Shown in pieces: positions 16,990 through 25,443 of a stretch of 64,000 bases of DNA. Below the pieces are notes generated by a model. The model saw only the letters and a program-made list of their open reading frames with translations. It was not told where the DNA came from and searched no databases. A program made the position numbers and the translations under genes. Source of the stretch: Acidovorax sp. sif1233 (GTDB lineage Bacteria > Pseudomonadota > Gammaproteobacteria > Burkholderiales > Burkholderiaceae_C). Each line of letters begins with the position of its first letter. Positions within the stretch are counted from its first letter, which is position 1. The stretch is from assembly GCF_019218755.1 (NCBI RefSeq), contig NZ_JAHUWZ010000005.1, positions 186,001-250,000 of the forward strand, in the 5' to 3' direction.

Positions 16990-17961
16990 ATGCAATCCCG
17001 TAGAACCGTGGCCGGCGCGCTGCTGGCGCTTGCCGCCACGGCCCTGGCCCCCGCCGTGCAAGCCCAGGCATTCCCTGCCAAAACCATCAAGTTCGTCGTG
17101 CCCTTCGGCCCTGGCAGCGGCACCGACACCTCGGCGCGCTACTTCGCGCGCAAGCTGCAGGACCTCACGGGCCAGGCCGTGGTGGTGGAAAACAAGCCCG
17201 GCGCCAACGGCTTCATCGCCGTCAAGCAAGTGCTGTCGGCGCCGGCCGACGGCTACACCGTCTTCATCGGCAGCAACTCCACGCTGGCGGTGAACGCCGC
17301 GCTGTTCAAGGAGCTGCCGTACGACCCGGTGAAGGACTTCTCGCCGCTGACCATGATGATGCGTTCGCCCGCCATGATCGCGGCCATGCCCAAGGCGGCG
17401 TACAGCGACCTCAAGGGCCTGATCGCCTACGCCAAGGCCAGCCCGGGCAAGGTGAACTTCGGCGCGGGCTCGGCCGGCTACCAGCTCATGGGCGAGTTGC
17501 TCAACGACACGGCGGGCATCCACACCGTGCACGTGCCCTTCAAGGGCGCCGGCGAGACCATGACGGCCGTGGCCTCGGGCACCGTCGACTACACCTTCGC
17601 CGAGGTGACCGCCGTGCAGGAGCTAGCCAAGGGCGGCCGCGTGAAGGTGCTGGCCGTGGCGTCCGACAAGCGCGTGGCCGCGGCGCCGGACGTGCCCACC
17701 GCCACGGAAGCGGGCCTGCCGGGCTTCGAGGCCTACACGTGGGTGGGCGCCATGGTCAGCGCCCAGACCCCCGCCGCCGAAACCGCCCGGCTGGCCGAGC
17801 TGTTCACCGCCATCTCCAGGATGGACGAGACCCGTGCCTTCTACGAGCGCATCGGAGCCACCGCCATGACCGGTGGGCCCGCGCAGATGCACGAGTTCCA
17901 GAAAAACGAGATCGTGCTGTGGAAGCGCATCGTCACCCAGGCCAAGGTGCCGCTGCAATGA
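16990..17961 (+). CDS. Bug/TctC family periplasmic substrate-binding protein
   Basis: 323 residues. Signal peptide at residues 1-26 (MQSRRTVAGALLALAATALA...VQAQA). The family core KFVVPFGPGSGTDTSARYFA, NKPGANGFIAVKQV and YTVFIGSNSTLAVN follows. Bug proteins bind carboxylic acids or amides in the periplasm. No TctA/TctB membrane genes are near, so the receptor is an orphan, as is common in this order. A GTG three bases earlier is an alternative start; the Shine-Dalgarno AAGGAGA suits both. It is first in the operon and overlaps the CoA transferase by four bases (ATGA). Confidence 0.92.
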   Translation: MQSRRTVAGALLALAATALAPAVQAQAFPAKTIKFVVPFGPGSGTDTSARYFARKLQDLTGQAVVVENKPGANGFIAVKQVLSAPADGYTVFIGSNSTLAVNAALFKELPYDPVKDFSPLTMMMRSPAMIAAMPKAAYSDLKGLIAYAKASPGKVNFGAGSAGYQLMGELLNDTAGIHTVHVPFKGAGETMTAVASGTVDYTFAEVTAVQELAKGGRVKVLAVASDKRVAAAPDVPTATEAGLPGFEAYTWVGAMVSAQTPAAETARLAELFTAISRMDETRAFYERIGATAMTGGPAQMHEFQKNEIVLWKRIVTQAKVPLQ

Positions 17962-19205
17962 GCGGTGCTCCCGCCGTGCAGCCGGGTGCGCTGCAGCATG
18001 TGAAGGTGCTCGATCTGTCCCGCGTGCTGGCCGGACCCTGGGCCGCGCAGACCCTGGGCGACCTGGGGGCCGAAGTGATCAAGGTCGAGCGCCCGGGCAC
18101 CGGCGACGACACCCGCGCCTGGGGCCCTCCCCATGTGACGGACGCGGCGGGCCAGCCCACCGGCGAGTCGGCCTATTACATGTGCACCAACCGCAACAAG
18201 CAGTCGGTGACGGTGGACTTCACCCGGCCCGAGGGTCAGCGGATCGTGCGCGAGCTCGCGGCGCGGTGCGACGTGCTCATCGAGAATTTCAAGACCGGCG
18301 GCCTGGCGCAGTACGGGCTCGACCATGCAAGCCTGAGCGCGCTGAACCCGCGCCTGGTGTACTGCTCCGTGACCGGCTTTGGCCAGGACGGCCCCTACGC
18401 GCACCGCGCGGGCTACGACTTCCTGATCCAGGGCATGGGTGGGCTCATGAGCATCAGCGGCCACCCCGACGGGGCACCCGGCGGCGGTCCCATGAAGGTG
18501 GGCGTGGCGCTCACCGACATCCTCACCGGGCTGTATGCGAGCACGGCCATCCTCGCTGCGCTGCAGGCGCGCGAGCACACGGGCCGGGGCCAGCACATCG
18601 ACCTGGCGCTGCTCGACGTGGGCGTGGCCTGCCTGGCCAACCAGGGCATGAATTACCTGTACGGCGACAAGGTGCCGCAGCGCATGGGCAATGCGCACCC
18701 GAACACCGTGCCCTACCAGGACTTCCCCACGCAGGACGGCCACATGATCCTGGCCATTGGCAACGACGGACAGTTTGCACGCTTTTGCCATGCCATCGGC
18801 GAACCGGACTGGGCGCAGGACGAACGCTTCGTGTGCAACGCCGGCCGCCTGGCCCACCGGGAGGAACTGGTCGGCCGCATCCGCGCTGCCACGGTGGCGC
18901 GCACCACGCGCGACTGGATCGCTCTGCTGGAGCGGCACGCCGTGCCCTGCGGCCCCATCAACACCGTGCGCGACGTGTTCGAGGACCCACAGGTCCAGGC
19001 CCGGGGCCTGCGGATCGCGATGCCGCACCCGCAGGCGGGCGAGGTGCCGCTGGTGGCCAGCCCCATCCGCCTGTCGGACACGCCCGTCACTTATCGCCAC
19101 ACGCCCCCGCAGCTGGGCCAGCACACCGACGAGGTGCTGGCCCGCTACCTGGGTTTTTCGCCCGCGCAATTGCAGGCCTACAAGGACGACGGAGTTTTGG
19201 GATGA
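17958..19205 (+). CDS. CaiB/BaiF family (class III) CoA transferase
   Basis: 415 residues. Moves CoA from a CoA ester to a free acid. VKVLDLSRVLAGPWAAQTLGDLGAEVIKVE at the N-terminus, NRNKQSVTVDF and GYDFLIQGMGGLMS are family landmarks; LALLDVGVACLANQG carries the Asp expected to be the acyl acceptor. It overlaps its neighbours on both sides (ATGA junctions), so the operon is translationally coupled. The likely job is activation of the acid imported in connection with the Bug protein, before oxidation by the acyl-CoA dehydrogenases. Substrate unknown. Confidence 0.92.
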   Translation: MSGAPAVQPGALQHVKVLDLSRVLAGPWAAQTLGDLGAEVIKVERPGTGDDTRAWGPPHVTDAAGQPTGESAYYMCTNRNKQSVTVDFTRPEGQRIVRELAARCDVLIENFKTGGLAQYGLDHASLSALNPRLVYCSVTGFGQDGPYAHRAGYDFLIQGMGGLMSISGHPDGAPGGGPMKVGVALTDILTGLYASTAILAALQAREHTGRGQHIDLALLDVGVACLANQGMNYLYGDKVPQRMGNAHPNTVPYQDFPTQDGHMILAIGNDGQFARFCHAIGEPDWAQDERFVCNAGRLAHREELVGRIRAATVARTTRDWIALLERHAVPCGPINTVRDVFEDPQVQARGLRIAMPHPQAGEVPLVASPIRLSDTPVTYRHTPPQLGQHTDEVLARYLGFSPAQLQAYKDDGVLG

Positions 19206-20359
19206 GCACCCTGGATTCACTGGCGCTCACGCGCATTCCCGCTGAAGACGAGGCACTGCGCGCCGAGGTGCGCGCCTTCCTGCAGGAGGCCATTGCCGAC
19301 CTGCCCGCGCACATCCGCGCGCGCTCCTGGGGCGGCTACAGCAGCGCTCTGAGCCGCCGGCTGGGAGACAAGGGCTGGATCGGCATCACGCTGCCCAGGG
19401 CGTACGGCGGGGGCGGGCGCAGCGCGTTCACGCGCTACGTGCTGGTGGAGGAATACCTGGCCTGCGGCGCCCCCGTGGGTTCGCACTGGATCGCCGATCG
19501 CCAGAGCGCGCCCCTGATCCTGAAGTACGGCACCGAGGCGCAAAAGCAGTTCTACATTCCGCGCGTGTGCAAGGGCGAGGCGTTCTTCTGCATCGGCATG
19601 AGCGAACCCAACGCGGGTTCGGACCTGGCCAGCGTGAAGACGCGCGCCGTGCCCAATGCGCAAGGCTTTGTGCTCAACGGCCAGAAGATCTGGACCACCA
19701 ACGCCCACCACTGCCAGTACATGATCGCGCTGGTACGCACCTCGGGAACCTCCGAGGACCGCCACCAGGGCCTGTCGCAGGTCATCGTGGACCTGTCGCT
19801 GCCGGGGGTCACGGTGCGCCCCATCGAAGACCTCTCGGGCGACAGCCATTTTTGCGAGGTGTTCTTCGACAACGTGCGGCTGGGACCGGATGCGCTCATT
19901 GGCGCCGAGGGCCAGGGCTGGGAGCAGGTCACGGCGGAGCTGGCGTTCGAGCGCAGCGGGCCCGAGCGCCTGTTCTCCTCCATCGTGCTGTTCGACCAGT
20001 GGCTCGGCTACGTGCGCACGCCCCAGGGACGCACCGACTCGGCCGTGCGGCTGGCGGGCAAGGTGCTCACGCAGCTGGCGCCGCTGCGCGCCATGTCCGT
20101 GTCGGTGCAGGAAAAACTCACGCAGGGCGCGAGCCCCATCGTCGAGGCGGCGCTGGTGAAGGAGCTTGGAACCACCCTCGAGCAGATGATTCCAGCGGCC
20201 ATTGCCGAGGACCTGTTCGCGCGCGAGGCCGAGGACGTGCCCGTGGAGCTCCTGATGACGCTCAAGTACGTGACCGAGGCCTCGCCCTCCTTCTCGCTGC
20301 GCGGCGGCACGCGCGACATCCTGCGCGGAATGATCGCCCGCGGCCTGGGCTTGAGATGA
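19202..20359 (+). CDS. Acyl-CoA dehydrogenase, large type
   Basis: 385 residues. FFCIGMSEPNAGSDLASVKT and GFVLNGQKIWTTNAHHCQYM are the FAD and acyl-binding strands of the family; AELAFERSGPERLFSS is the helix that follows. Near the C-terminus it has SLRGGTRDILRGMIARGLG, that is GGT where classical members have the catalytic YEGT, so the base is either elsewhere or supplied by the partner. It overlaps the CoA transferase by four bases and is followed by a second dehydrogenase; the pair may form a heteromer as known for steroid side-chain FadEs. That last point is inference. Confidence 0.9.
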   Translation: MSTLDSLALTRIPAEDEALRAEVRAFLQEAIADLPAHIRARSWGGYSSALSRRLGDKGWIGITLPRAYGGGGRSAFTRYVLVEEYLACGAPVGSHWIADRQSAPLILKYGTEAQKQFYIPRVCKGEAFFCIGMSEPNAGSDLASVKTRAVPNAQGFVLNGQKIWTTNAHHCQYMIALVRTSGTSEDRHQGLSQVIVDLSLPGVTVRPIEDLSGDSHFCEVFFDNVRLGPDALIGAEGQGWEQVTAELAFERSGPERLFSSIVLFDQWLGYVRTPQGRTDSAVRLAGKVLTQLAPLRAMSVSVQEKLTQGASPIVEAALVKELGTTLEQMIPAAIAEDLFAREAEDVPVELLMTLKYVTEASPSFSLRGGTRDILRGMIARGLGLR

Positions 20360-20486
20360 GACACCCCTGGGCTGCTGCGCGGCATCTCTCGCGCGCGCTG
20401 CGTGGGGACCGTGCCTGGCGCCTCCGACCGGGCCGCGTTTCGGCCAGGGGCCGGGGGCAGTGTGTGCAACGCAATGGATGACCGAC

Positions 20487-21524
20487 ATGAGCATGAATGA
20501 CAACGACCTGTTCGCCGATGCCGCGCACGACGTGCTGGCGGACCGGTGCACCCCCGCCGTGGTGCGCGCCATCGAGTGCGGCGGGCGCGCGGCGGATGCC
20601 GCGCGGGGCCTGTGGGAGCAGCTGGAATCCACCGGCCTGGCCGACGCCCTGCTGGGCGAAGACGAGGGGGGGGCGGGCCTGGAACTGGACCAGGCCTTTG
20701 GCGTGCTGGAGCAATGCGGTGCCCACGCGCTGCCGCTGCCCCTGGCCGAGACCATGGTGGCGCGGGCCTTGCTGGCCCAGGCAGGGCTGGTGCGCCCGCA
20801 GGGCAGCATCGCCCTGGCACGCGGCCAGCGCGGCGCCGGCGGCGGTCTGCACTGCGCGCTGGTGCGCGGCGGCCAGGTGGCCGATGCGGTGCTGGTGCAG
20901 GCCGGCAGCGCCTGGCACCTGCTTCCCGTCGACGGCGCCCACGCCCGTGCGCATGCACTGGCGCTGGACGCGGCGCTGACCTGGTCGGCCGCGCAGTGCG
21001 ATGCCGCCCCCACGGTGGGCGTGGATGCCGCGCTGGATGTGCGCACCCTGCAGGCCGCGGTGGTGGCCGCGCAGATGGCCGGCGCCCTCAGCAGCGTGTT
21101 CCAGCGCACCCTGCGGTACGCCAACGAACGCCAGCAATTCGGCCGCCCCATCGGCAAGTTCCAGGCCGTCCAGCACCAGCTGGCCGTGATGAGCGAACAC
21201 GTGTTTGCCGCGCGCATGGCCGCGCAGCTCGGCTGCAGCGGCGGCGTGGGCATCCAGCCCGACCGACTGCGCGTGGCGACCGCCAAGGCGCGCTGCAGCG
21301 AGGCCGCGCTGGCCGTGTCGGAAGCCGCCCACGCCATCCACGGCGCCATCGGCTTCACCGAGGAGCATGACCTGCAGCTCTTCACCCGGCGCCTGCATGC
21401 CTGGCGCCAGACGGCCGGCAGCGAGGGGTACTGGCACACCGTGGCCGGCGAGGCGCTGCTGCAGCACAGCGGCATCACGCTCGACCTGGTGCGCCGCATC
21501 ACCGACGTCGAATTCCCGGCCTGA
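20487..21524 (+). CDS. Acyl-CoA dehydrogenase, short second paralogue
   Basis: 345 residues. The N-terminal half is divergent, with weak middle-strand motifs; the C-terminal half has FQRTLRYANERQQFGRPIGKFQAVQHQLA, the well-kept FAD-contact helix, and AIHGAIGFTEEHDLQLFTRRLHAW. It is shorter than typical (about 380) and follows the full-length paralogue, which fits the two-subunit alpha/beta dehydrogenases. Start chosen at the ATG of MSMNDND; ATG at 20478 and 20493 are also in frame and no strong ribosome site decides. Confidence 0.87.
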   Translation: MSMNDNDLFADAAHDVLADRCTPAVVRAIECGGRAADAARGLWEQLESTGLADALLGEDEGGAGLELDQAFGVLEQCGAHALPLPLAETMVARALLAQAGLVRPQGSIALARGQRGAGGGLHCALVRGGQVADAVLVQAGSAWHLLPVDGAHARAHALALDAALTWSAAQCDAAPTVGVDAALDVRTLQAAVVAAQMAGALSSVFQRTLRYANERQQFGRPIGKFQAVQHQLAVMSEHVFAARMAAQLGCSGGVGIQPDRLRVATAKARCSEAALAVSEAAHAIHGAIGFTEEHDLQLFTRRLHAWRQTAGSEGYWHTVAGEALLQHSGITLDLVRRITDVEFPA

Positions 21525-21554
21525 GTGCCATTTCGCTGACTGGAGACATTTGCC

Positions 21555-22343
21555 ATGGCCTTTCTGACCATTGAACGCGACGGCGGCATCCTCACCGCCA
21601 CCATGAACCAGCCCGAAACGCGCAACGCGCTCACCGGCAACACCGCGGTGGACGAGTTCGTGCAGCTGTGCGAGGACGTGCGCCGGGATGCCGGCGTCAA
21701 GGTGCTGATTCTCACGGGCGCGGGCCCCATCTTCAGCTCGGGCGGCAACGTCAAGGACATGAAGCGTTTCTTTGATGATGCGTGCACGCCCGACCTGATC
21801 CGCGAGGAGTACCGCCAGGGCATCCAGCGCATCCCCCAGGCGCTGTACCAGCTCGATGTTCCCGTGATCTGCGCCGTCAACGGCCCGGCCATCGGCGCGG
21901 GGCTGGACCTGGCCTGCATGTGCGACATCCGCATCGCCAGCGAGGCGGCCACCTTCGCCGAGAGTTTTGTGCGCGTGGGCATCGTGCCCGGCGACGGTGG
22001 TGCCTGGCTGCTGCCGCGCGCGGTCGGCAGGGCCAAGGCGTCCGAGATGGCGTTCACCGGCGAGGCCATCGGCGCGCAGGAGGCGTTGGCCTGCGGCCTG
22101 GTGAGTCGCGTGGTGGCGGCGGACCAGTTGCTGCCCGCCGCGCGGGCGCTGGCCGCCAGGATCGCGGCCAACCCCGGCGCCGTGATGCGGATGACAAAAC
22201 GCCTGCTGCGCGAGGGCGAACACGCCTCGCTGGCCTCGCTGCTGGAGACTTCGGCGGGCTACCAGGCCATCGCGCACAAGACGGCAGACCACCGGGAAGC
22301 GGTGACCGCCTTCATTGAAAAACGCGCGCCGAAGTTCCAGTGA
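21555..22343 (+). CDS. Enoyl-CoA hydratase/isomerase (crotonase family)
   Basis: 262 residues with a GGAGA ribosome site before the ATG. ILTGAGPIFSSGGNVKDMK (oxyanion strand) and CAVNGPAIGAGLDLACMCDIRIA (residues about 100-122) are the crotonase marks, and FAESFVRVGIVPGDGGAWLLPRAVG contains the usual region of the catalytic acid. The likely role is hydration of the enoyl-CoA made by the two upstream dehydrogenases. Confidence 0.93.
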   Translation: MAFLTIERDGGILTATMNQPETRNALTGNTAVDEFVQLCEDVRRDAGVKVLILTGAGPIFSSGGNVKDMKRFFDDACTPDLIREEYRQGIQRIPQALYQLDVPVICAVNGPAIGAGLDLACMCDIRIASEAATFAESFVRVGIVPGDGGAWLLPRAVGRAKASEMAFTGEAIGAQEALACGLVSRVVAADQLLPAARALAARIAANPGAVMRMTKRLLREGEHASLASLLETSAGYQAIAHKTADHREAVTAFIEKRAPKFQ

Positions 22344-22382
22344 GGCACCGCGTCCCCCCAACCGCCTTCGGAAGGATGTGAG

Positions 22383-23573
22383 ATGACGCCTTTGCAAGGC
22401 CTTCGCGTGCTGGATCTGTCCAGCGTGATTTTCGGCCCCCTGGCCAGCCAGGTCCTGGCCGACTACGGCGCCGAGGTGATCAAGATCGAACCGCCCGAGG
22501 GCGACTCGACGCGCCATACCGGCCCCGCCCGGGAGGCGGGCATGGCGGCGATGTTCCTGGGCGCCAACCGCAGCAAGAAGAGCGTGGCGCTGGACCTCAA
22601 GCAGGCCGGTGCGCAGGAGGCGCTGGGCGCACTGATCGCCACGGCCGATGTGCTGATGCACAGCATGCGGCCGCAGAAGCTGGCGGCCCTGGGCCTCGCG
22701 CCCGAGGCGCTGCGCGAGCGTTTTCCGCGCCTGGTGTACGCCAGCCTGGTGGGCTTCTTGCCTGGCCCCTATGCCGGCAAACCCGCGTATGACGACGTGA
22801 TCCAGGGCATGTCGGGGCTCGCCGACCTGATGGAACGGCAGGGCGGGGAAATGCGCTACCTGCCCACCATCGCCGCCGACAAGACCTGTGCCCATGTGGC
22901 CGCGCATGCCATCCTGGCCGCGCTGTGGCAGCGCGAGCGCACGGGCCGGGGGGCCTTCGTGGAAATCCCCATGTTCGAGTCCATGGTGGGTTTCAACCTG
23001 GTCGAGCACTACTACGGCCAGCACTTCGAGCCGCCGCTGTCCCCACCGGGCTACCCGCGTGTGCTGGCCCCCTGGCGCCGGCCCTACCGCACGGCCGACG
23101 GGGCGGTGGCCATGATGCCGTACACCAACCTGCACTGGCAGCGCTTCTTCACCGAAGTGGGTGCCCCGGACCTGGCGCGCGATGCGCGCTTCGCCGACAT
23201 CGCCAGCCGCACGCGGCACATCGCCGAACTGCTGGAGCTTGCGTCGGGCTTCACCGGGCGCCACACCACGGCCCACTGGATCGCGGTGTGCGAGCGGCTG
23301 GAAATCCCCGCCGCGCCCGTGGCCAGGCTGCAGGACCTGCCCCTGGATCCACACCTCGTGGCCACGGATTTCTTCGAAACCCTCTCCGACCCCGCCCTGG
23401 GCGAGGTGCGCTTTCCGGGCGTGCCGGTGCGCTTTGACGGGCAGCGCCCCGCCATCGCCATGCCCCCCCGGCTGGGCGAACACACCGAGACGCTGCTGGC
23501 CCAGGCCGGGCTCGGCGGCGCACGGATCCAGGCACTGCTGGGCACCCGCGCAGCCGTGGGCCCCTCTTCTTGA
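22383..23573 (+). CDS. Second CaiB/BaiF family CoA transferase
   Basis: 396 residues. LRVLDLSSVIFGPLASQVLADYGAEVIKIE starts the protein; YDDVIQGMSGLADLM follows. The acceptor region reads VEIPMFESMVGFNL, the branch in which MFES/MFET replaces the LLD of the first paralogue, so the two transferases in this operon belong to different subfamilies and probably act on different acids or at different steps. It is 39 bases after the hydratase gene, with GGATGTG upstream. Confidence 0.92.
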   Translation: MTPLQGLRVLDLSSVIFGPLASQVLADYGAEVIKIEPPEGDSTRHTGPAREAGMAAMFLGANRSKKSVALDLKQAGAQEALGALIATADVLMHSMRPQKLAALGLAPEALRERFPRLVYASLVGFLPGPYAGKPAYDDVIQGMSGLADLMERQGGEMRYLPTIAADKTCAHVAAHAILAALWQRERTGRGAFVEIPMFESMVGFNLVEHYYGQHFEPPLSPPGYPRVLAPWRRPYRTADGAVAMMPYTNLHWQRFFTEVGAPDLARDARFADIASRTRHIAELLELASGFTGRHTTAHWIAVCERLEIPAAPVARLQDLPLDPHLVATDFFETLSDPALGEVRFPGVPVRFDGQRPAIAMPPRLGEHTETLLAQAGLGGARIQALLGTRAAVGPSS

Positions 23574-23587
23574 CAAGGACGCCTTCC

Positions 23588-24103
23588 ATGATCCCCCAGA
23601 CGCCTTCTGCGGACACCCTCCGCCCTGCCGCCCCCGCTGGCGTGGACCGCCATTTGCCGCGCCTCGGACAGGGGTTCGTGTGGCAGGACCTGAGCGTGGG
23701 ACAACGCTTTCGCACCTTCCGGCGCACGGTCACCGAGACGGACCTGGTCAGCTTCATCGGCGTGACCGGCATGCTGGAGGCGATCTTCATCGAAGACGGC
23801 TACGAGGGCGGCGCCATGGTGGGGCGGCCCGTGCCGGGGGCGCTGACCTATGCGCTCATCGAGGGCTTCATCCTGCAGACCATGATCCAGGGCACGGGCC
23901 TTGCGATGCTGGAGCTGCACCAGAAGATCCTCGCGCCCGTGCGGGTGGGCGACACCATCGAGGCGGTGGTGGAGGTGACGGAGATCCGGCCCACCTCCAG
24001 GAGTGGCCGCGCGGTCGTGACCTCGCGCATCGACGTCTTCAACCAGCAGGGGGTACCGGTCATGACCTACACGGCCACCCGCTTGCTCGCCGGGCGTTCG
24101 TGA
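23588..24103 (+). CDS. MaoC-like hotdog protein, putative acyl-CoA hydratase
   Basis: 171 residues of hotdog type: GQRFRTFRRTVTETDLVSFIGVTG, then GRPVPGALTYALIEGFILQT and LHQKILAPVRVGDTIEAVVEV. The central helix lacks the usual Asp-x-x-x-x-His pair (GDxNPxH) of (R)-specific hydratases, having GMLEAIF there. It may therefore be a thioesterase-like or non-catalytic member, or a hydratase for an unusual substrate such as mesaconyl-type CoA esters. Position as the last enzyme of the operon suggests it acts on the same pathway. Confidence 0.8.
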   Translation: MIPQTPSADTLRPAAPAGVDRHLPRLGQGFVWQDLSVGQRFRTFRRTVTETDLVSFIGVTGMLEAIFIEDGYEGGAMVGRPVPGALTYALIEGFILQTMIQGTGLAMLELHQKILAPVRVGDTIEAVVEVTEIRPTSRSGRAVVTSRIDVFNQQGVPVMTYTATRLLAGRS

Positions 24104-24143
24104 ACAGATTTCCCCAACTACAACCACCCAGGAGACAAGCACC

Positions 24144-25163
24144 ATGAAAAAAAGCACTTCCCGCACGTCTTCGCGACCCAGCGGCGTCCGGCGCGTATGC
24201 CTGGCCATGTTCGGCTGCGCGGCCGGCGTGGCGGCCATCGCCCCCATGGGCTTGGCGCATGCGCAGGCCTACCCTTCCAAACCGATCACCCTCGTGGTGC
24301 CCTTTCCGCCAGGCGGGCCCACCGACCAGGTGGCGCGCGTGCTGGCGCAGAAGCTGACGGAGCAGATGGGGCAGTCCGTGATCGTGGACAACAAGCCCGG
24401 CGCCAACGGCAACATCGGCGGCACCCAGGTCAGCAAGGCGGCGGGTGACGGGTACACGCTGCTCTACAACACCTCGTCCATCACCCTGAGCCCGGCGCTC
24501 TACAAGAACCTGAGCTATGACGTGCAGAAAGACCTGGCGCCCGTGGCCCTCACCGCCGTGGTGCCGCTGGCCCTGGTCGTGCACCCGAGCCTTCCCGTCA
24601 ACAATGTGCGCGAGTTCGTCGACTACGCCAAGGCCAACCCGGGCAAGCTCTCCTATGGCTCGGCAGGCAATGGCAACGTGACCCACCTGGCGGCTTTCCA
24701 GTTCACCAGGAGCCTGGGCATCGAGGCCACGCACGTGTCCTACCGGGGCAGCGCCCCCGCGGATGTCGACCTCGTGGCGGGGCAGATCCAGTTCATGACG
24801 GACACCATCAATTCCGTGATGCCTTTCGTGAAGGACAAGCGCCTGAAGCTGCTGGCGGTCACCACCGCCAGGCGCATGTCCCTGTACCCCGACGTGCCCA
24901 CGCTGGGGGAAACCGTGATGCCCGGTTTTGAGGCCGGCGCCTGGCAGGGCGTGATGGTGCCCGCCAGGACGCCGGCGGCGCTGGTGCAGCGCCTCAACGC
25001 CGAGATCAACAAGGCGCTGCAAAGCGATGAGGTGCGTGCCAGGCTGGCGGTGCAGGGCGCCGAGCCGCTGGGCTCCACGCCCGAAGAGTACCGCGCCTAT
25101 GTCGGCAAGGAACTCCAGCGCTGGGCCGGGGTGGTGAAATCGACCGGCGTGACCCTCGATTGA
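24144..25163 (+). CDS. Bug/TctC family periplasmic substrate-binding protein, second of the cluster
   Basis: 339 residues; AGGAGA ribosome site. The long N-terminus (about 40 residues, with KKSTSRTSSRPSGVRR before the hydrophobic part) ends at AHAQA. ITLVVPFPPGGPTDQVARVLA, DNKPGANGNIGGTQVSKA and YTLLYNTSSITLSPALY are the family marks. It closes the operon that begins with another Bug protein, so two receptors bracket the enzymes. No membrane TctAB genes are present. Confidence 0.92.
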   Translation: MKKSTSRTSSRPSGVRRVCLAMFGCAAGVAAIAPMGLAHAQAYPSKPITLVVPFPPGGPTDQVARVLAQKLTEQMGQSVIVDNKPGANGNIGGTQVSKAAGDGYTLLYNTSSITLSPALYKNLSYDVQKDLAPVALTAVVPLALVVHPSLPVNNVREFVDYAKANPGKLSYGSAGNGNVTHLAAFQFTRSLGIEATHVSYRGSAPADVDLVAGQIQFMTDTINSVMPFVKDKRLKLLAVTTARRMSLYPDVPTLGETVMPGFEAGAWQGVMVPARTPAALVQRLNAEINKALQSDEVRARLAVQGAEPLGSTPEEYRAYVGKELQRWAGVVKSTGVTLD

Positions 25164-25205
25164 ACGCGGCGGGGCCCCTGCACCGTGGTGTGGCGCCACA
25201 GTGCT

Positions 25206-25265
25206 TCAAAAATGATAGCTGCTTGCGCTTGATGGATAGGTGTTGGGGCCCATTTTGGCCTCAAA
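25206..25265 (+). repeat. Dispersed palindromic repeat, family 1 (copy 5)
   Basis: CAAAAATGATAGCTGCTTGC, GCTTGATGGATAGGTGTTGG and GGCCCATTTTGGCCTCAA. This is one of the fullest copies and includes a terminal GGCC...GGCC hairpin. It lies between convergent Bug genes. Confidence 0.8.
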
Positions 25266-25309
25266 GGCCCTCGCGAGCCTTTTTGCTTCCTGCCACCTGT
25301 TGTGACCGG

Positions 25310-25400
25310 CGCGCCGCCATGCCAGGGCCGCCCCGCCGCGCTGGGGACGGCCCCCTTCCGGGGCTGAGGGCTGCGGCTCCAAGCCTGCTTGCGCAGGCCT
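25310..25400 (+). repeat. Degenerate copy of dispersed repeat family 2
   Basis: CAGGGCCGCCCCGCCGCGCT, GGGGACGGCCCCCTTCC and GCTCCAAGCCTGCTTGCGC recall parts of the repeat at 2577-2703. Together with the preceding repeat it fills the 280 bases between the two convergent genes; I see no gene there. Confidence 0.45.
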
Positions 25401-25443
25401 GGACATGACGAAGAGCAGCTGTTTCTGGCAGCCGCTCAGAGGG

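Noticed and set aside
20262..23576. Open frame of about 1100 codons antisense to the acyl-CoA cluster
   Set aside because: It is a mirror frame of GC-rich coding DNA; the plus-strand genes have clear motifs, and the antisense protein is low-complexity His/Arg/Gly sequence with none.
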